Below are positions 6,526 to 7,540 of a DNA stretch of 7,540 nt, piece after piece. Source of the stretch: Chloroflexota bacterium. GTDB taxonomy: Bacteria; Chloroflexota; Ktedonobacteria; Ktedonobacterales; Ktedonobacteraceae. The notes below the pieces were generated by a model. It did no database searches, was not told where the DNA came from, and saw nothing but the letters and a program-made list of their open reading frames with translations. Location of the stretch: assembly GCA_027316975.1 (NCBI GenBank), contig DAHVFL010000222.1:1-7540 (forward strand). Direction: 5' to 3'. Each line of letters starts with the position of its first letter. The first letter of the stretch is position 1. The translations under genes and the position numbers were made by a program.

Positions 6526-6534
6526 ACGTTTCCA

Positions 6535-7419
6535 TCACTCCGATGGCCAGAATTGTCGGAACATGTACCACTGCGTCGGCCAGGCGCGCACGATTTCCTC
6601 GATGGCATCGAACATACACTGCGTCAGACGCGCTATCTCCTCATTTTTGTTCGCGCCCGCTCGCGGGAAAATCGGTGGGAAGGCGCGTATGAAACACTCC
6701 TCGTGAGGTCCATACCACATAAAACCGGGCATGATAGCCGCGCCACTTTTCAAGGCCAGCGCCGCGGGGCCACCCGGCACATACGTCTTATGCCCGAAGA
6801 AACAGATTTCAACCCCCTCTTCTGGCGCAACAGGCCGGTCAACCGCGATAGCCACCATGTGCTGCTGTTGCAGCGCCCGCAAGATACGCCGCGCCGAGCC
6901 TTCCATCGGGATCAGCCCGATGCCTCTCTCCTTGCGCTGTCCCAACACAAGATCGGTCATCTGGGGATCATTGAAGTTTTCCGTCACAATTGAAAAGGGA
7001 AAGTGACGAGCAAAGTAGGCCGCCGCCATGTCATAGTTGCCAAAGTGAGCAGAAGCAGCGATTGCGCCCCGTCCAGGCGCAAGAGCCTGATCGACATACT
7101 CCCGCCAGCTGCTCACCCCTTCGGTAAGATCGTGTATCTCATGTTCAAGCCGCTCAAAATCAAAGTGCGGGAAATACATAAAATCGGCGATGATGCGCCC
7201 GTAGTTCTTCCACGAGTCAGACGCCAGGCGTTTCGTATACCGGTCGCGCGCCGAACGCCCGGTAATATATGCCATATTTTCTTGCGTATTTATACGCTTC
7301 GATTTCCAACCCAGGTAGATGGCCGAACCAACTGCCTTACCAAGTCCATGCCGCGCGCCCTGCGGTGTCCACTTCGCCAGACCATATCCAGCACGCGCCA
7401 ACTGATAAATTGATGACAC
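6535..7419 (-). CDS. LpxL/HtrB/PatA-family lysophospholipid-type acyltransferase (upstream copy)
   Basis: 294 residues from the start chosen here. Seen: the catalytic HFGNYD motif, HX4D (His125, Asp130), as in actinobacterial PatA; AVDRP (Asp194, Arg195); CFFGHK followed by PGGP (215-218) and the ALKSGA block; and the C-terminal PTQWYMFRQFW (281-291). The GTG at 7417-7419 is preceded five bases away by GGAGG (7425-7429), whereas a GTG at 7432-7434 that would add five residues has no ribosome site. The paralogue lies nine bases downstream; the two are clearly homologous but differ in the catalytic acid (Asp here, Glu there) and are divergent overall, which suggests two acylation steps or positions rather than a recent duplication. 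No promoter is visible in the 43 bases before the inverted repeat at 7463, so it may lie outside the window. Confidence 0.88.
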   Translation of the reverse strand: MSSIYQLARAGYGLAKWTPQGARHGLGKAVGSAIYLGWKSKRINTQENMAYITGRSARDRYTKRLASDSWKNYGRIIADFMYFPHFDFERLEHEIHDLTEGVSSWREYVDQALAPGRGAIAASAHFGNYDMAAAYFARHFPFSIVTENFNDPQMTDLVLGQRKERGIGLIPMEGSARRILRALQQQHMVAIAVDRPVAPEEGVEICFFGHKTYVPGGPAALALKSGAAIMPGFMWYGPHEECFIRAFPPIFPRAGANKNEEIARLTQCMFDAIEEIVRAWPTQWYMFRQFWPSE

Positions 7420-7462
7420 TGTGTCCTCCAACACTGCCAGGACGAGGGAATGGCCGCTCGCC

Positions 7463-7539
7463 AGGTGTCATCCTGAGCGCAGCGAAGGATCTCCGTGCGG
7501 CCCGGCAAGAGATCCTTCGCTGCGCTCAGGATGACACCT
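7463..7539. repeat. 31-bp inverted repeat with 15-base loop
   Basis: 7463-7493 is the exact reverse complement of 7509-7539; the loop is 7494-7508. The arms contain GTCATCCTGAGCGCAGCGA, a sequence type I have seen as a dispersed intergenic repeat in various bacterial genomes. It lies 43 bases upstream of the acyltransferase start and ends one base before the window edge. It could be a terminator of a gene beyond the edge, a leader hairpin of the acyltransferase operon, or a small non-autonomous mobile element. Confidence 0.85.
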
Positions 7540-7540
7540 C

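Noticed and set aside
6265..6993. 242-residue open frame on the + strand
   Set aside because: It runs antisense across both acyltransferase genes, which have clear family motifs; composition is rich in Arg, His and Pro, as expected for a shadow frame.
7420..7434. GTG start five codons earlier for the upstream acyltransferase
   Set aside because: No ribosome site precedes it, while GGAGG lies correctly before the GTG at 7417-7419. The call is likely but not certain.

Overview
The window looks like chromosomal DNA of a mid-GC, filamentous-type member of the Chloroflexota (Ktedonobacteria-like). This is an inference from three things: the combination of genes, the GC-rich intergenic repeats, and the long hairpins at gene ends. 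No rRNA or other phylogenetic marker is present, so the taxonomic call is moderate. Six protein genes are supported. I see no tRNA, rRNA, CRISPR array or transposase.

Layout. At the left edge is the 3' part of a membrane PAP2-type phosphatase gene (2-478). Its last codons and stop lie inside the first of two 63-bp direct repeats (468-530 and 545-607). A short control region with a 10-bp inverted repeat leads to a small three-helix membrane protein of unknown function (726-1070), closed by a hairpin terminator (1093-1142). A 280-base leader with two promoter candidates and a 16-bp repeat pair precedes a full-length acetoacetate--CoA ligase gene (1422-3395), which ends at a 23-bp hairpin (3397-3444).

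The right half holds two gene pairs that converge. On the + strand are a PimA-like GT4 glycosyltransferase (3607-4773) and a PHP-domain phosphoesterase (4805-5587). On the - strand are two tandem LpxL/HtrB/PatA-type acyltransferases (6535-7419, then 5635-6525). The pairs meet at a 29-bp perfect inverted repeat (5591-5651), one arm of which is also the coding end of the acyltransferase gene. A second long inverted repeat (7463-7539) sits just upstream of the acyltransferase pair.

Working together. A PimA-like mannosyltransferase next to PatA-like acyltransferases suggests synthesis and acylation of a membrane glycolipid, similar to the phosphatidylinositol mannosides of Actinobacteria but outside that phylum. 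The PHP enzyme, cotranscribed with the glycosyltransferase, is the unexplained member. The AACS gene (activation of acetoacetate to acetoacetyl-CoA, ketone-body or PHB carbon use) appears to be an independent transcription unit.
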